The position numbers were made by a program, and so were the translations under genes. Shown piece after piece: positions 9,761 to 20,608 of a stretch of DNA of 64,000 bases; the first letter of the stretch is position 1; each line of letters starts with the position of its first letter. The notes beneath the pieces are model-generated. The model had not been told where the DNA came from and searched no databases. It saw only the letters and a program-made list of their open reading frames with translations. The DNA lies in contig NZ_FOUR01000008.1 of the NCBI RefSeq assembly GCF_900114925.1, positions 1-64,000 on the forward strand. Direction: 5' to 3'. The DNA comes from Marinobacter pelagius. GTDB taxonomy: Bacteria > Pseudomonadota > Gammaproteobacteria > Pseudomonadales > Oleiphilaceae.

Positions 9761-11083
9761 ATGGCCAAGACAGCATCATTGCCTGCGGGCGCGGGTAAAG
9801 GACTGGCAGAGCTGCGATCGCGGCTCTGGTTTGTCTTCCTGGCATTGCTGGTGTACCGGATCGGTGCCCATATTCCGGTGCCGGGTATCAACCCCGACCG
9901 TCTGGCGGCACTGTTTGAGCAGAATCAGGGCACGATCCTGAGCATGTTCAACATGTTTTCCGGTGGTGCGCTTGAGCGCATGAGTATCTTCGCACTCGGC
10001 ATCATGCCGTACATCTCGGCTTCCATTATCATGCAGCTCATGACTGCGGTCAGTCCGCAGCTTGAGCAGCTGAAGAAAGAAGGCGAGGCTGGTCGTCGGA
10101 AGATCAGCCAGTACACTCGGTACGGCACGGTCATCCTGGCCCTGGTTCAGGGTGCTGGTATATCTGTGGGGCTGGCATCTCAGGGTGTCACCTTTAACGA
10201 TAGCTTCAGCTTCCACTTCGTGGCGGTCGTTTCGTTCGTCAGTGGTGCGGTGTTCATGATGTGGCTGGGTGAGCAGATCACCGAGCGCGGCGTTGGTAAC
10301 GGTATTTCGTTGCTGATCTTCGCGGGTATCGTTGCCGGGTTGCCCGGCGCGATCGGTCAGACGCTTGAACAGGCGCGCAACGGCGAGATGAGCCTGCTGG
10401 TGGTTCTCGGGATCGGTATCCTGGCTGTAGCCGTTATCGGATTTGTGGTGTTCATGGAGCGTGGTCAGCGTCGTCTGACCATCAACTACGCCAAGCGGCA
10501 GCAGGGGCGGCGGGTATTTGCCCAGCAGTCCAGCCATTTGCCGCTGAAGGTGAACATGGCGGGTGTTATTCCGCCGATCTTCGCCTCTTCCATCCTGCTG
10601 TTCCCGGCTTCCATCGGGCAGTGGTTCGGCCAGGGTGAAGGTATGGAGTGGTTGAGCGACGTTTCCCAGGCACTGGCACCGAGTCAGCCTCTGTACATTA
10701 TCCTGTTCGCGGCAGCAGTGGTATTCTTCTGCTTCTTCTACACAGCGCTGATGTACAACCCGAAAGAAGTCGCGGATAACCTCAAGCGCTCAGGAGCGTT
10801 TATTCCGGGCATCCGTCCGGGCGAGCAGACCGCCAAGTATATTGACGGTGTGCTGACCCGCCTGACGCTGTTCGGCGCAATGTACATTGCGGCAGTGTCC
10901 CTGTTCCCTCAGTTCCTGATGGTGGCGGGGAACGTACCTTTCTATCTGGGCGGTACGTCACTGCTGATTGTGGTAGTCGTGGTGATGGATTTCATGGCGC
11001 AGGTACAGTCGCACCTGATGTCCCATCAGTATGAATCACTGATGAAGAAGTCCAATCTCAAGGGCTATGGACGGAACGGGTAA
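9761..11083 (+). CDS. secY: Protein translocase subunit SecY
   Basis: SecY, 440 aa (E. coli 443), is the ten-helix channel of the Sec translocon in the inner membrane, partnering SecE, SecG and Sec[54 protein letters not shown] is the plug and second-helix region, and the cytosolic loop [19 protein letters not shown] that binds SecA and ribosomes is intact. It is encoded in the spc operon between L15 and L36. Its start depends on the duplicated binding site noted above. Confidence 0.98.
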   Translation: MAKTASLPAGAGKGLAELRSRLWFVFLALLVYRIGAHIPVPGINPDRLAALFEQNQGTILSMFNMFSGGALERMSIFALGIMPYISASIIMQLMTAVSPQLEQLKKEGEAGRRKISQYTRYGTVILALVQGAGISVGLASQGVTFNDSFSFHFVAVVSFVSGAVFMMWLGEQITERGVGNGISLLIFAGIVAGLPGAIGQTLEQARNGEMSLLVVLGIGILAVAVIGFVVFMERGQRRLTINYAKRQQGRRVFAQQSSHLPLKVNMAGVIPPIFASSILLFPASIGQWFGQGEGMEWLSDVSQALAPSQPLYIILFAAAVVFFCFFYTALMYNPKEVADNLKRSGAFIPGIRPGEQTAKYIDGVLTRLTLFGAMYIAAVSLFPQFLMVAGNVPFYLGGTSLLIVVVVVMDFMAQVQSHLMSHQYESLMKKSNLKGYGRNG

Positions 11084-11113
11084 CACCGTTCCCCTTGAAA
11101 ACTGGAGTCGACA

Positions 11114-11227
11114 ATGAAAGTACGCGCTTCGGTAAAGAAAATTTGCCGTAACTGCAAAGTAATTCGTCGCAATGGCTCGGTTCGAGTCATCTGCACGGAG
11201 CCTCGTCACAAGCAGCGCCAGGGCTGA
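11114..11227 (+). CDS. rpmJ: 50S ribosomal protein L36 (zinc-binding form)
   Basis: A 37-aa ORF starting [19 protein letters not shown] and ending EPRHKQRQG. Cys11, Cys14, Cys27 and His32 form the zinc-ribbon ligand set of the C-plus L36 form. L36 joins late in 50S assembly. It ends the spc set; a new promoter for the alpha genes follows within 52 nt. Confidence 0.96.
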   Translation: MKVRASVKKICRNCKVIRRNGSVRVICTEPRHKQRQG

Positions 11228-11278
11228 TCCCTCCGGGAACAATCCTGACATTGCAAAAGGGGTTCGGAATGATGGCGC

Positions 11279-11308
11279 TTGACTCGGAAGCGGGTCAGGC
11301 GCTATTAT
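11279..11308 (+). promoter_or_regulatory. Sigma70 promoter of the alpha operon
   Basis: -35 TTGACT (11279-11284) and -10 TATTAT (11303-11308) are 18 nt apart, in the 142-nt gap between rpmJ and rpsM. The start would be near 11315, giving a leader of about 55 nt before rpsM. Confidence 0.75.
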
Positions 11309-11369
11309 TTCGCGCCCTTTTTGTGGCGGAAAATTCACACAGCAAAGCTTTGAACGCGGAGTAATTTGG

Positions 11370-11726
11370 ATGGCACGTATAGCCGGTGTCAATATACCCG
11401 ATAACAAACATGCTGTTATCTCGCTGACCTACATCTTTGGTGTTGGCAAGACAACAGCCCAGAAGCTTTGCGACGCAACCGGCGTCAAGCCGGACCTTAA
11501 GGTCAAAGACCTTAGCGACGAGCAGCTTGAATCCCTTCGTACAGAAGTGGGCAAGTTTGTCGTCGAAGGCGATCTGCGTCGTGAAGTACAGATGAACATC
11601 AAGCGTTTGAAGGATCTCGGTTGCTTCCGTGGTCTGCGTCACCGTCATGGCCTTCCGGTCCGTGGCCAGCGCACCAAGACCAACGCCCGCACCCGTAAAG
11701 GTCCTCGCAAACCTATTCGCAAGTAA
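11370..11726 (+). CDS. rpsM: 30S ribosomal protein S13
   Basis: S13, 118 aa, reads [26 protein letters not shown] and ends [21 protein letters not shown]. It sits in the 30S head and contacts P-site tRNA and L5. It is first in the alpha operon, behind its own promoter. Confidence 0.98.
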   Translation: MARIAGVNIPDNKHAVISLTYIFGVGKTTAQKLCDATGVKPDLKVKDLSDEQLESLRTEVGKFVVEGDLRREVQMNIKRLKDLGCFRGLRHRHGLPVRGQRTKTNARTRKGPRKPIRK

Positions 11727-11739
11727 CAGGTAGGCAAAC

Positions 11740-12129
11740 ATGGCAAAGCCAGGTACACGTACCCGTAAAAAGGTGAAAAAGACGGTTGTTGATGGCGTCG
11801 CGCACATTCACGCGTCCTTCAACAACACTATCGTGACCATTTCGGACCGTCAGGGCAACGTCCTGTCCTGGGCCACCTCTGGTGGTTCCGGCTTCCGCGG
11901 CTCACGTAAGAGTACACCTTTTGCTGCGCAGGTAGCAGCTGAAAGAGCCGGTAATGCGGCTGCTGAATACGGCCTTAAAAACCTGGACGTAGAGGTTAAG
12001 GGTCCTGGGCCCGGACGTGAATCTGCAGTTCGCGCGCTGAACGCGTGTGGCTACAAGATTACCAACATCACTGATGTGACGCCGATTCCCCATAACGGCT
12101 GCCGTCCGCCCAAGAAGCGCCGCGTCTAA
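11740..12129 (+). CDS. rpsK: 30S ribosomal protein S11
   Basis: S11, 129 aa, platform protein near the anti-Shine-Dalgarno region. [23 protein letters not shown] N-terminus (here [24 protein letters not shown]) and the C-terminal [18 protein letters not shown] are diagnostic. It follows rpsM by 13 nt. Confidence 0.98.
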   Translation: MAKPGTRTRKKVKKTVVDGVAHIHASFNNTIVTISDRQGNVLSWATSGGSGFRGSRKSTPFAAQVAAERAGNAAAEYGLKNLDVEVKGPGPGRESAVRALNACGYKITNITDVTPIPHNGCRPPKKRRV

Positions 12130-12147
12130 CACAGGAGACAGTGAAAT

Positions 12148-12768
12148 ATGGCTCGTTATATAGGCCCGAAGTGCAAGCTGTCTCGTCGTGAAGGGACAGA
12201 TCTTTTTCTGAAGAGCGGCGTTCGCGCGCTCGATTCCAAGTGCAACATCGAGACTCCGCCGGGTATGCACGGCGCGCGTCGCGGTCGTCTGTCCGAGTAC
12301 GGCGTACAGCTTCGTGAAAAACAGAAAGTCCGTCGTATCTACGGCGTACTGGAGAAGCAGTTCCGCAATTACTACAAAGAGGCAGCCCGTATCAAAGGTG
12401 CAACGGGTGAAAACCTGCTGCAGCTTCTGGAAGGTCGCCTGGATAACGTTGTATACCGCATGGGCTTTGGTTCTACCCGTGCAGAAGCCCGTCAGCTCGT
12501 CTCTCACAAGGCGATCCTGGTCAACGACAAGGCGGTTAACATCCCGTCCTATCAGGTCAAGCCGGGTGACGTTGTGAGCGTGCGCGAGAAGGCCAAGAAC
12601 CAGCTGCGTGTCAAAGGCGCACTGGATCTGGCTGCCAGCCGTGCACCGGTAAGCTGGGTAGAGGTTGACGCCAACAAGATGTCCGGCGTTTACAAGTCAG
12701 TACCTGAGCGTACTGAACTGCCGGCCGACATCAACGAGAACCTCATCGTCGAGCTTTACTCCAAGTAA
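12148..12768 (+). CDS. rpsD: 30S ribosomal protein S4
   Basis: S4, 206 aa as in E. coli, nucleates 30S assembly and affects accuracy. It contains an S4 RNA-binding fold at about residues 94-155 ([30 protein letters not shown]). In E. coli S4 is the repressor of the alpha operon through the rpsM leader. Confidence 0.98.
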   Translation: MARYIGPKCKLSRREGTDLFLKSGVRALDSKCNIETPPGMHGARRGRLSEYGVQLREKQKVRRIYGVLEKQFRNYYKEAARIKGATGENLLQLLEGRLDNVVYRMGFGSTRAEARQLVSHKAILVNDKAVNIPSYQVKPGDVVSVREKAKNQLRVKGALDLAASRAPVSWVEVDANKMSGVYKSVPERTELPADINENLIVELYSK

Positions 12769-12803
12769 AGCCCAGTAAGCAACGATAGCAGATAGGGGCG
12801 TCT

Positions 12804-13808
12804 ATGCAGCGTTCAGTACATGAGTTATTGACACCTCGTACCATTGACGTGAAAGAATCCAGCGCCACGCGTGCCAAGGTGACCCTGGAGCCTCTGGAAA
12901 GGGGCTTCGGTCATACCTTGGGTAGCGCACTGCGCCGTATTCTCTTGTCTTCGATGCCGGGCTGCGCCATTACTGAAGCGCAGATTGACGGTGTCCTGCA
13001 CGAGTACAGCGCCATTGAGGGTGTCCAGGAGGACGTCATCGAGATTCTGCTGAATCTCAAGGGCGTCGCCGTGAAAATGAACGGTCGGGACGAAGCTGAG
13101 CTGACCCTCAGCAAGAAAGGCCCGGGCGTTGTGACAGCCGGTGACATCAAGCTGGATCACGATGTCGAGATCGCCAACCCGGACCATGTGATCTGTCACC
13201 TGAGTGAGAACGGTGAATTGAACATGCGTCTGCGTGTTGCCCGCGGTCGTGGCTATGAGCCAGCCGACCAGCGTGGTCTTGACGAGGACGAAACTCGCGC
13301 CATCGGACGCCTGCAGCTGGATGCAACCTTCAGCCCGGTTCGTCGCGTGGCCTATGCCGTGGAAAGTGCACGGGTTGAGCAACGGACTGATCTGGACAAG
13401 CTGGTAATTGATCTGGAGACCAATGGCACCATCGACCCGGAAGAAGCAATTCGCCGGGCGGCGACCATCCTCCAGCAGCAACTGGCGGTATTCGTTGATT
13501 TCGATCACGAGAAAGAGCCGGAGCGCGTGGAAGAAGAGGAAGAAATCGATCCGATTCTGCTGCGTCCGGTAGATGATCTGGAATTGACTGTGCGTTCAGC
13601 TAACTGCTTGAAGGCTGAGAACATTTACTATATCGGCGATCTGATTCAGCGCACCGAAGTTGAGCTGCTGAAGACGCCTAACCTTGGCAAGAAGTCGCTG
13701 ACCGAGATCAAGGACGTCCTGGCGTCCCGTGGTTTGTCTCTGGGCATGCGTCTTGATAACTGGCCGCCGGCAAGCCTTCGTGGCGACGACCGGGTTCTGG
13801 GCGGTTAA
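12804..13808 (+). CDS. rpoA: RNA polymerase alpha subunit
   Basis: RpoA, 334 aa (E. coli 329). The N-terminal domain (residues 1-235) dimerises and assembles beta and beta-prime, with [26 protein letters not shown] intact. An acidic linker ([15 protein letters not shown]) leads to the C-terminal domain (about 250-334) with the DNA and activator-contact helix [22 protein letters not shown]. It is encoded between S4 and L17 as usual. Confidence 0.98.
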   Translation: MQRSVHELLTPRTIDVKESSATRAKVTLEPLERGFGHTLGSALRRILLSSMPGCAITEAQIDGVLHEYSAIEGVQEDVIEILLNLKGVAVKMNGRDEAELTLSKKGPGVVTAGDIKLDHDVEIANPDHVICHLSENGELNMRLRVARGRGYEPADQRGLDEDETRAIGRLQLDATFSPVRRVAYAVESARVEQRTDLDKLVIDLETNGTIDPEEAIRRAATILQQQLAVFVDFDHEKEPERVEEEEEIDPILLRPVDDLELTVRSANCLKAENIYYIGDLIQRTEVELLKTPNLGKKSLTEIKDVLASRGLSLGMRLDNWPPASLRGDDRVLGG

Positions 13809-13841
13809 TCGCCGATTAGTTTAAGGTAAGGAATCAGAGCA

Positions 13842-14240
13842 ATGCGTCATCGTAAGAGTGGTCGTAAGTTCAGCAGGACCAGTGCGCATCGCAAGGCCAT
13901 GTTCCGTAACATGACTGCGTCACTGGTTGAACACGAGCTGATCAAAACAACGCTGCCGAAAGCCAAAGAGCTTCGTCGGGTAGCCGAGCCTTTGATCACG
14001 CTCTCCAAGAATGATTCGGTTGCAAACCGTCGCCTGGCGTTCTCTCGCCTGCGCAACGATGCAGCGGTAGCCAAGCTGTTTGACGAGCTGGGCCCGCGCT
14101 ACAGCGACCGTCCGGGTGGATACCTTCGTATCCTGAAGTGTGGTTTCCGTGCCGGTGACAATGCCCCGATGGCATTTGTCGAGCTGGTAGGTCGCCCGCT
14201 GGATATCGAAGCGGAAGAAGTGGACGACGACGAAGAGTAA
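13842..14240 (+). CDS. rplQ: 50S ribosomal protein L17
   Basis: L17, 132 aa, starts [24 protein letters not shown] and ends with an acidic tail [10 protein letters not shown]. It is the final gene of the alpha operon and is followed by an intrinsic terminator and then by three palindromic repeats. Confidence 0.98.
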   Translation: MRHRKSGRKFSRTSAHRKAMFRNMTASLVEHELIKTTLPKAKELRRVAEPLITLSKNDSVANRRLAFSRLRNDAAVAKLFDELGPRYSDRPGGYLRILKCGFRAGDNAPMAFVELVGRPLDIEAEEVDDDEE

Positions 14241-14263
14241 GATCTTCGGAGTGGTTCAGAAGA

Positions 14264-14295
14264 AGCCGGGAGTGGAAACACTTCCGGCTTTTTTG
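14264..14295 (+). terminator. Intrinsic terminator of the alpha operon
   Basis: The arms AGCCGGGAGTG (14264-14274) and CACTTCCGGCT (14279-14289) pair, with one G-T wobble, around a GAAA loop and are followed by a T run. It lies 23 nt after the rplQ stop. Confidence 0.9.
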
Positions 14296-14311
14296 TGCCT
14301 GAAATAAAAGT

Positions 14312-14479
14312 GGGGTCAGAAGAAGGCTTTCTTCTGACCCCGGGTTCACGTCGTATTCCCCGAAGATACGGGTATAAAAAAGGGGTCAGATGAAAGCCTT
14401 CATCTGACCCCATGTTCACCTCGGACTCCGAAGGGTTCAGGCCTAAAACGGGGTCAGATGAACGCTTTCATCTGACCCC
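14312..14479. repeat. Cluster 1 of 30-bp palindromic repeats (3 copies)
   Basis: Copies at 14312-14341 (AAG type), 14382-14411 (ATG type) and 14450-14479 (ATG type) have arms GGGGTCAGAWGAA and TTCWTCTGACCCC around a variable 4-nt centre; all three are perfect hairpins. They are spaced 70 and 68 nt apart in the convergent gap between rplQ and uvrA. Six A residues before the middle copy would give a T run on the - strand, so that copy can end uvrA transcription. Confidence 0.95.
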
Positions 14480-14488
14480 ACCTTCACC

Positions 14489-17314
14489 TCAGTTCTTCGC
14501 CAGCATCTGTTTCAGATAGCGGCCGGTATGAGACACCGGGTTCTCCGCGACGTCCTCCGGCGTTCCTTCGGCAATGATCTGGCCGCCCCCGGAGCCGCCC
14601 TCCGGCCCCAGGTCGACAATCCAGTCCGCGGTCTTGATCACGTCCAGGTTATGCTCGATCACGACGATGGTGTTGCCGTGGTCCCGCAGGCGCTGCAACA
14701 CGTTGAGCAACTGCTGGATGTCATAAAAATGCAGGCCGGTGGTCGGTTCGTCCAGGATGTACAAGGTCTTGCCGGTATCGCGCTTGGACAGCTCCTTGGC
14801 CAGCTTCACCCGCTGCGCCTCGCCGCCAGACAGGGTGACGGCACTCTGTCCCAGCCGGATGTAGGACAGGCCGACGTCGATCAGGGTCTGTAGCTTGCGT
14901 GCCAGGAACGGAACCGCATCGAAGAACTCGCGGCCTTCCTCTACGGTCATTTCCAGCACTTCGTGGATGTTCTTGCCCTTGTAGCGTACCTCCAGCGTTT
15001 CCCGGTTGTAGCGTTTGCCCTTGCACACGTCGCAGGGCACGTAAATGTCGGGGAGGAAGTGCATCTCCACCTTGATCACGCCGTCGCCCTGGCAGGCTTC
15101 GCAGCGTCCGCCCTTGACGTTGAAGGAGAACCGGCCGGGCTTGTAGCCCCGGGAGCGGGCTTCCTGGGTGCCGGCAAACAGTTCCCGGATGGGCGTGAAT
15201 AACCCGGTATAGGTGGCGGGGTTGGAGCGCGGGGTGCGGCCGATCGGGCTCTGGTCAATGTCGATCACCTTGTCCAGGTGCTCCAGGCCCTTGAGTTTCT
15301 TGTAGGGCGAGTGATTGAGGCTCGTGGCCTTGTTCAGCTTGGCGGCGGCTACCGGATACAAAGTGCTGTTGATCAGGGTGGACTTGCCGGAGCCGGACAC
15401 ACCGGTAATGCAGGTCATCACTCCCAGAGGAAGGTTCAGGGTCACATCCTGGAGGTTGTTGCCTGTGGCGCCTGTAAGGGTCAGCTGCTTGCCGGAGCCC
15501 TTGTTTCGCGTTGGCGGTACGGCAATTTCCTTCTGGCCACTGAGGTACTGACCGGTCAGGGAGTCCTTATTGGCAATGATGTCTTCGGGCCGCCCCTGGG
15601 CAACGACGTGGCCCCCGTGGACCCCGGCGCCGGGACCGATGTCGATGACATAATCGGCGGCGCGAATGGCGTCCTCATCGTGTTCGACCACGATCACCGT
15701 GTTGCCCAGGTCCCGCAGGTGGGTGAGGGTGGCCAGTAGACGGTCGTTATCCCGCTGATGCAGTCCGATGGAGGGCTCGTCGAGGATGTACATGACACCG
15801 ACGAGACCGGCGCCGATCTGACTGGCCAGGCGAATGCGCTGGGCCTCGCCGCCGGAGAGTGTATCGGCGCTGCGCTCGAGGGTCAGGTATTCCAGCCCCA
15901 CATTGACCAGGAACTGCAGGCGCTCCCGCACCTCCTTGAGGATCTTCTCGGCAATTTCACCTTTCCGGCCTGGCAGGGTCAGCTGTTCAAAATAGTCGTG
16001 TGCCTCGCCCACTGGCAAGTGGGTCACCTCGGGCAGGTTCCGCTCCTCGATGAAGACGTGCCGGGCGCTGCGGCGCAACCGGGAGCCGCCACAGTCCGTA
16101 CAGGGCTGGGTGCTCAGGTTCCGGGCCAGCTCCTCGCGCATGCTCTGGGAATCGGTTTCCCGGTAGCGGCGCTCGAGATTGGGCAGAATACCTTCGAACG
16201 GGTGGGCCTTTTCCATGATATGGCCGCGGGAGTTCACGTAACGGAACGGTATCTCTTCGGAGCCGGAACCATAGAGCAGCACCTGTTGGAAAGATTCAGG
16301 CAGGTCGACCCAAGGTGTTTCCAGATCCATGCCGTAGTGCTCGGCCACGCTCGACAGCATTTGGAAGTAATACACCGCGCGCCGGTCCCAACCCTTGATT
16401 GCACCTTCGGCAAGGGTCGCCTCCGGGTGCTGGATGACCTTTTCCGGATCGAAGAACTGCTTCACGCCCAGACCATCACAGGTCGGGCAGGCGCCGGCGG
16501 GGTTGTTGAAGGAAAACAGCCGGGGTTCCAGCTCACTGAGGGAGTAGCCACACTGGGTGCAGGCATAACGGGCGGAGTACGTGTGTTCCTCGCCCTCGCC
16601 GGTCATGGGCGCAACCAGGGCGATGCCGTCCGCGAGTTCCAGGGCGGTTTCGAAGCTTTCGGCCAGGCGCTGCTCCAGGCCTTCCTTAACCTTGAAGCGG
16701 TCCACCACCACGTCGATCTGGTGCTTGCGCTTCTTGTCCAGGGGAGGCACATCGTCGATATCGTAGACGGTGCCGTCGACCCGCAGCCGGATAAAACCCT
16801 GGCTGCGCATGTTGTCGATCATGTGGAGGTGCTCGCCTTTGCGATCCCGGATGACCGGGGCCAGGATCATCAGCTTGCTGCCCTCGGGCATGGCCAGTAC
16901 CTGGTCTACCATCTGGCTGACGGTCTGGGCCTCAAGTGGCTGGCCATGATCCGGGCAGCGGGGCTCGCCGGCACGCGCAAACAACAACCGCAGGTAATCG
17001 TAGATCTCGGTGATGGTGCCCACCGTGGACCGGGGGTTGTGAGAGGTGGATTTCTGCTCGATGGAAATCGCCGGTGACAGGCCTTCGATGTGGTCCACAT
17101 CGGGCTTTTCCATCATGGAAAGAAATTGCCGGGCATAGGTGGAGAGGGATTCCACATACCGACGTTGCCCTTCGGCGTAAAGTGTGTCGAAAGCCAGCGA
17201 CGATTTCCCGGAGCCGGACAGGCCTGTGATCACGATCAGCTTGTCCCTTGGTATATCCAGGTCGATGTTCTTCAGGTTGTGGGTGCGTGCACCCTTGATC
17301 TGGATATGGTCCAT
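14489..17314 (-). CDS. uvrA: Excinuclease ABC subunit A
   Basis: UvrA, 941 aa, is the damage-recognition ATPase of nucleotide excision repair and works with UvrB. Both ABC modules are complete: Walker [15 protein letters not shown] near the N-terminus and [15 protein letters not shown] in the second half, each with an LSGGEAQR signature. Cysteine pairs CTQC/CPTC and CEAC/CDVC are the zinc modules. The start is ATG 17314 ([19 protein letters not shown]) after GAGAGGTGGT; a TTG 12 nt upstream is rejected. No CTGT-N8-ACAG LexA box was found upstream. Confidence 0.97.
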   Translation of the reverse strand: MDHIQIKGARTHNLKNIDLDIPRDKLIVITGLSGSGKSSLAFDTLYAEGQRRYVESLSTYARQFLSMMEKPDVDHIEGLSPAISIEQKSTSHNPRSTVGTITEIYDYLRLLFARAGEPRCPDHGQPLEAQTVSQMVDQVLAMPEGSKLMILAPVIRDRKGEHLHMIDNMRSQGFIRLRVDGTVYDIDDVPPLDKKRKHQIDVVVDRFKVKEGLEQRLAESFETALELADGIALVAPMTGEGEEHTYSARYACTQCGYSLSELEPRLFSFNNPAGACPTCDGLGVKQFFDPEKVIQHPEATLAEGAIKGWDRRAVYYFQMLSSVAEHYGMDLETPWVDLPESFQQVLLYGSGSEEIPFRYVNSRGHIMEKAHPFEGILPNLERRYRETDSQSMREELARNLSTQPCTDCGGSRLRRSARHVFIEERNLPEVTHLPVGEAHDYFEQLTLPGRKGEIAEKILKEVRERLQFLVNVGLEYLTLERSADTLSGGEAQRIRLASQIGAGLVGVMYILDEPSIGLHQRDNDRLLATLTHLRDLGNTVIVVEHDEDAIRAADYVIDIGPGAGVHGGHVVAQGRPEDIIANKDSLTGQYLSGQKEIAVPPTRNKGSGKQLTLTGATGNNLQDVTLNLPLGVMTCITGVSGSGKSTLINSTLYPVAAAKLNKATSLNHSPYKKLKGLEHLDKVIDIDQSPIGRTPRSNPATYTGLFTPIRELFAGTQEARSRGYKPGRFSFNVKGGRCEACQGDGVIKVEMHFLPDIYVPCDVCKGKRYNRETLEVRYKGKNIHEVLEMTVEEGREFFDAVPFLARKLQTLIDVGLSYIRLGQSAVTLSGGEAQRVKLAKELSKRDTGKTLYILDEPTTGLHFYDIQQLLNVLQRLRDHGNTIVVIEHNLDVIKTADWIVDLGPEGGSGGGQIIAEGTPEDVAENPVSHTGRYLKQMLAKN

Positions 17315-17342
17315 ACCACCTCTCAAATTGGGAAAAACGAGA

Positions 17343-17372
17343 ATTATACCGCGTTACCGGAAGGCCGGTGAA
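17343..17372 (-). promoter_or_regulatory. Candidate sigma70 promoter of uvrA
   Basis: On the - strand a perfect -10 TATAAT (17348-17343) is preceded 18 nt upstream by TTCACC (17372-17367) as a 4/6 match to -35. The start would fall about 28 nt before the uvrA ATG. Confidence 0.6.
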
Positions 17373-17499
17373 ACCGGTATTGACCGAGACAATTCCGGGA
17401 GTCCCTCGGTCCGGTCGGTTCTGATACAATGCGCCGCCTGCGGGGGGTATGTGACCTCCCGGTTACATGCTTTCAACCCCGGCTGAGGTGAACACCGCG

Positions 17500-18870
17500 A
17501 TGAACGCGCTGGAAAAACGCTCCGTAGCAGCCCTGGCATCGGTCTATGCCATGCGTATGCTGGGGCTGTTCATGGTCATGCCGGTGTTCATGCTGCTCGG
17601 CGACGACCTCCGGGGCGCCACGCCCGCGTTGCTCGGTTTTGCCATCGGCGCCTATGGCCTGAGCCAGGCGCTGCTGCAGATCCCCTTCGGACTTCTGTCC
17701 GACCGGGTCGGTCGCAAGAAGATGATCTATCTGGGCCTGATCCTGTTTGCCGCCGGCAGTCTGCTCGCGGCCGCAACTGACTCCATATACGTCGTAATTG
17801 CCGGTCGGATTCTTCAGGGCGCCGGTGCGATCGCCAGTGTGTTGATGGCGCTGCTCAGTGACCTGACCCGGGAAGAGGAGCGCACCAAGGCCATGGCAAC
17901 GGTGGGCATTTCCATCGGGTTGTCGTTCTCGGTGTCCCTGGTACTGGGGCCGTTGCTGGGCGCCGCGTGGGGACTTCAGGGCATTTTCTATGCTACGGCA
18001 GTGCTGGCGGTGATTGCCCTGGTGATCGTGAACCGGGTGGTACCCACGCCGCACCAGCACAAGATCAGCGCCGATACCCACCCGGCAAAAGACATGCTGG
18101 GCCGGGTGCTGATGGATGGCCGCCTGGTTCGGCTGGACTTCGGCATTTTCGCCCTGCACCTGGTACTGACCGCACTTTTTCTGGTGTTCCCGTCCGTGCT
18201 TGAGGAGCGGCTGGGGCTGGCGGCCAGTTCGCACTGGTGGTTCTACCTGACGGTCATGGTGACCTCTTTCTTCGCCATGGTGCCGTTTATCGTCATCGGC
18301 GAGAAGAAGCGCAAGATGAAGCCGGTGCTCTGTGGTGCCATTGCCCTGCTGACGCTGGCGACCGCCGGTCTGGCCGGTTTGGGTGTGAGCCTGGTCATGG
18401 CGTGGGGCGTGTTGTTCTTCTTCTTTATGGCTTTCAATCTGCTGGAAGCCAGCCTGCCGTCGCTGATCAGCAAGGAAGCGCCGGCGGCGAGCAAGGGCAC
18501 GGCCATGGGGGTGTACTCCACCTCCCAGTTCCTGGGTGCGTTTCTTGGTGGTGCCCTGGGTGGTGTCCTGTTGGAAACGGCCGGCGTTGAGGGTGTGGTA
18601 TGGATGATGGTGGCTGTGCTGGCGGCCTGGTTACTTGTGGCCCTGACCATGCCGGCACCGGGTTACACCACCAGTTTCGTGGTACAGTTGCAGCAGGCAG
18701 TCAGCCAGACCTACGACGATATTGATGAACGCCTGCGTCGCCTGCCCGGGGTTCAGGATGTGGTTATCGTCGAAGATGCCGCTACCGCCTACCTGAAGGT
18801 GGACAGGCAGAAATTTGATGAAGGGTTACTTGCGGAGCTGGCGTTTGTCCGGCAGGGTAACGGTTATTGA
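17500..18870 (+). CDS. MFS transporter of the YajR type with C-terminal YAM-like domain
   Basis: An inner-membrane major facilitator with 12 predicted helices. It has the motif A loop GLLSDRVGRKKMIYLG (between helices 2 and 3) and a cytoplasmic C-terminal extension (about 60 residues, TYDDIDERLRRLPGVQDVVIVEDAATAYLKVDRQKFD) like the YAM domain of E. coli YajR. Substrate is unknown. ATG 17500 (MNALEKRSVAALASVYAM, 456 aa) follows GAGGTG; an ATG at 17467 would add 11 residues. The uvrA-MFS-ssb order is common in Pseudomonas-like genomes. Confidence 0.85.
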   Translation: MNALEKRSVAALASVYAMRMLGLFMVMPVFMLLGDDLRGATPALLGFAIGAYGLSQALLQIPFGLLSDRVGRKKMIYLGLILFAAGSLLAAATDSIYVVIAGRILQGAGAIASVLMALLSDLTREEERTKAMATVGISIGLSFSVSLVLGPLLGAAWGLQGIFYATAVLAVIALVIVNRVVPTPHQHKISADTHPAKDMLGRVLMDGRLVRLDFGIFALHLVLTALFLVFPSVLEERLGLAASSHWWFYLTVMVTSFFAMVPFIVIGEKKRKMKPVLCGAIALLTLATAGLAGLGVSLVMAWGVLFFFFMAFNLLEASLPSLISKEAPAASKGTAMGVYSTSQFLGAFLGGALGGVLLETAGVEGVVWMMVAVLAAWLLVALTMPAPGYTTSFVVQLQQAVSQTYDDIDERLRRLPGVQDVVIVEDAATAYLKVDRQKFDEGLLAELAFVRQGNGY

Positions 18871-18927
18871 AATCCGGAAGGTCGCAGGGAGTGCGGCTTC
18901 CCTTGAAAATACATTCAGGAGTTGATG

Positions 18928-19455
18928 ATGGCACGAGGCGTAAACAAGGTCATTCTTATCGGCAATCTGGGCCAGGACCCGGAGACCCGCTATACCCCGA
19001 ACGGCAATGCCGTGGTGAACCTGAACCTGGCAACCGATGAGAGCTACAAGGATCGTCAGACCGGCCAGCTGGTGCCGAAAACCGAGTGGCACCGTATCGT
19101 GCTGTTCGGCAAGGTGGCTGAAGTGGCCGGGCAGTATCTGCGCAAGGGTTCCAAAGTCTATATCGAGGGCAAGCTGCAGACCCGCAAATGGCAGGGGCAG
19201 GATGGCCAGGACCGTTACACCACCGAAGTGGTGGTCGACATCAACGGCCAGATGCAAATGCTGGACAGCCGTGGTGGTGAAGGCGGTATGAGCCAGGGCG
19301 CCCCGGCGGGCCGCCCCCAGCAGTCGAACTACAACGCGCCGGCTGGTCAGCAGAATGCGCCAGCCCAGGGTCAGCAGTCAGGCGGTTACAACCAGCCTTC
19401 CCAGGGCAGCATGCCCGAGCCGGTTGATGATTTTGACGATGATATTCCGTTCTGA
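18928..19455 (+). CDS. ssb: Single-stranded DNA-binding protein
   Basis: SSB, 175 aa: an OB-fold (residues 1-115, [22 protein letters not shown]...[32 protein letters not shown]), a Gly/Gln-rich flexible linker, and the acidic tip DFDDDIPF that recruits replication and repair partners. Start ATG 18928 is the one at proper distance (6 nt) from AGGAG; ATG at 18925 and TTG at 18922 are too close. A terminator follows. Confidence 0.97.
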   Translation: MARGVNKVILIGNLGQDPETRYTPNGNAVVNLNLATDESYKDRQTGQLVPKTEWHRIVLFGKVAEVAGQYLRKGSKVYIEGKLQTRKWQGQDGQDRYTTEVVVDINGQMQMLDSRGGEGGMSQGAPAGRPQQSNYNAPAGQQNAPAQGQQSGGYNQPSQGSMPEPVDDFDDDIPF

Positions 19456-19485
19456 TCTCTGGATCGGATCAACCGATTAGACAAA

Positions 19486-19517
19486 ACCCCCGGATAGCAA
19501 GCGCATCCGGGTTTTTT
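19486..19517 (+). terminator. Intrinsic terminator after ssb
   Basis: CCCGGAT (19489-19495) pairs with ATCCGGG (19505-19511) around a 9-nt loop, followed by TTTTTT. The remaining gap to mshI (to 19675) is AT-richer and must hold the pilus operon promoter; GATAAT at 19632-19637 is a possible -10 but no good -35 was found. Confidence 0.85.
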
Positions 19518-19675
19518 GTTACGCCAGTGCAAAAGAACGTGAAATAGTTCAAAAAAACATGGAACTGCGCTTACTTTTTAACCTATCATTCCGGGTCAAT
19601 TAGAGTTTCGTCTGTTTCTCAGACCCATAATGATAATACGGGCCTTGCGAGTGGCCCCGCTTCCAGCGTTGGCTC

Positions 19676-20608
19676 ATGTTTCAAAACCCAATTTTCAACA
19701 AGATCACCGGATTCTTGAGACCTGGCGGATCACCCGTGCGCGTTGCCTTGGAGGTACGTCCGGATGGTATTGCCTGGTCGGTGGCGCCCGCCTCCCCGGC
19801 ACAGCAGCTCGGGTTTGTTGAATGCCCGTCGGCCCGTAGAGCCGAGGTGCTCGGGTCCCTGGTGGGCGAACTGGGCTGGAGCGGCGCGCTGGCAGACCTG
19901 GTCCTGCCCATGGAGCAGTACCAGGTATTCCAGATGGAACGCCCGGCGGGTCTCGACGATGCAGAGCTTGCCGATGCCCTCAAGTGGAAGCTCCGGGATC
20001 TGCTGGAGTTCAGCCCCGCCGATGCTATTTCCGACGTGTTTCCGTTTCCCGCCGATGCCGCCCGGGGCCGTGGCGAGCTGGTGAATGTGGTTGCGGCCCG
20101 TAAATCCCTCCTCAAAGAATTGGTTGCACTGGTACAGCAATCCGGCCTCAAGCCGGGTCGTATTGATATTGCCGAACTGGCCCTGCGTAACCTGGCGGCC
20201 AGGCTGGATCCGGACAGCAAGGGCGCCGCTCTGGTTCACCTTCGCCAGAGTTATGGCCAGATGATCATTTGCCGGGGGCAGACCCTCTACCTTTCCCGTC
20301 GTCTTGATGTGTCTGCCTCGGGGCTGCGTGATGCGGCCCGGCAGGAAAGTGTGGTGCAGGCGCTGGCCCTCGAAATGCAACGTTCCCTGGATTACTACGA
20401 AAGCCAGATGGGTCAGGTTCCTCCGGCCCATATCCACCTGGTTGCGAAGGACCGCGATCTGCCCCTGGCATCGATGCTGTCCTCCTACCTGGCCGCCGGC
20501 GTCAGCAACCTGGATTGGGCTGCCCTCGGGCTGGAAAGTGCCGTCGACAGTCGCTGTCTGCCGGCCTGGAGCGCCGGCTTGCCGCTGGTCGGGGAGAGGG
20601 GCAAATGA
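19676..20608 (+). CDS. mshI: MSHA biogenesis protein MshI (PilM-like)
   Basis: A 310-aa cytoplasmic PilM/actin-like protein, first gene of the MSHA operon. Features include the N-terminal RVALEVRPDGIAWSV strand pair, QYQVFQMERPAGLDDAELADALKWKLRDLL and the later ALEMQRSLDYYESQMGQVPPAHI, typical of MshI/PilM. It would form the cytoplasmic clamp of the pilus alignment complex. The stop overlaps the next start by 4 nt. Confidence 0.85.
   Translation: MFQNPIFNKITGFLRPGGSPVRVALEVRPDGIAWSVAPASPAQQLGFVECPSARRAEVLGSLVGELGWSGALADLVLPMEQYQVFQMERPAGLDDAELADALKWKLRDLLEFSPADAISDVFPFPADAARGRGELVNVVAARKSLLKELVALVQQSGLKPGRIDIAELALRNLAARLDPDSKGAALVHLRQSYGQMIICRGQTLYLSRRLDVSASGLRDAARQESVVQALALEMQRSLDYYESQMGQVPPAHIHLVAKDRDLPLASMLSSYLAAGVSNLDWAALGLESAVDSRCLPAWSAGLPLVGERGK

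Noticed and set aside
14099..14419. A 106-codon - strand frame containing the peptide GSDEGFHLTPF
   Set aside because: It is a translation of the palindromic repeats plus the rplQ antisense strand; there is no start signal and rplQ occupies the other strand.
15758..17077. A 439-codon open frame on the + strand
   Set aside because: It is fully antisense to uvrA, has no binding site and no recognisable domain.
19600..19640. Promoter for the msh operon around GATAAT
   Set aside because: A plausible -10 exists, but no -35 at proper distance and no sigma54 element, so it is not listed as a feature.
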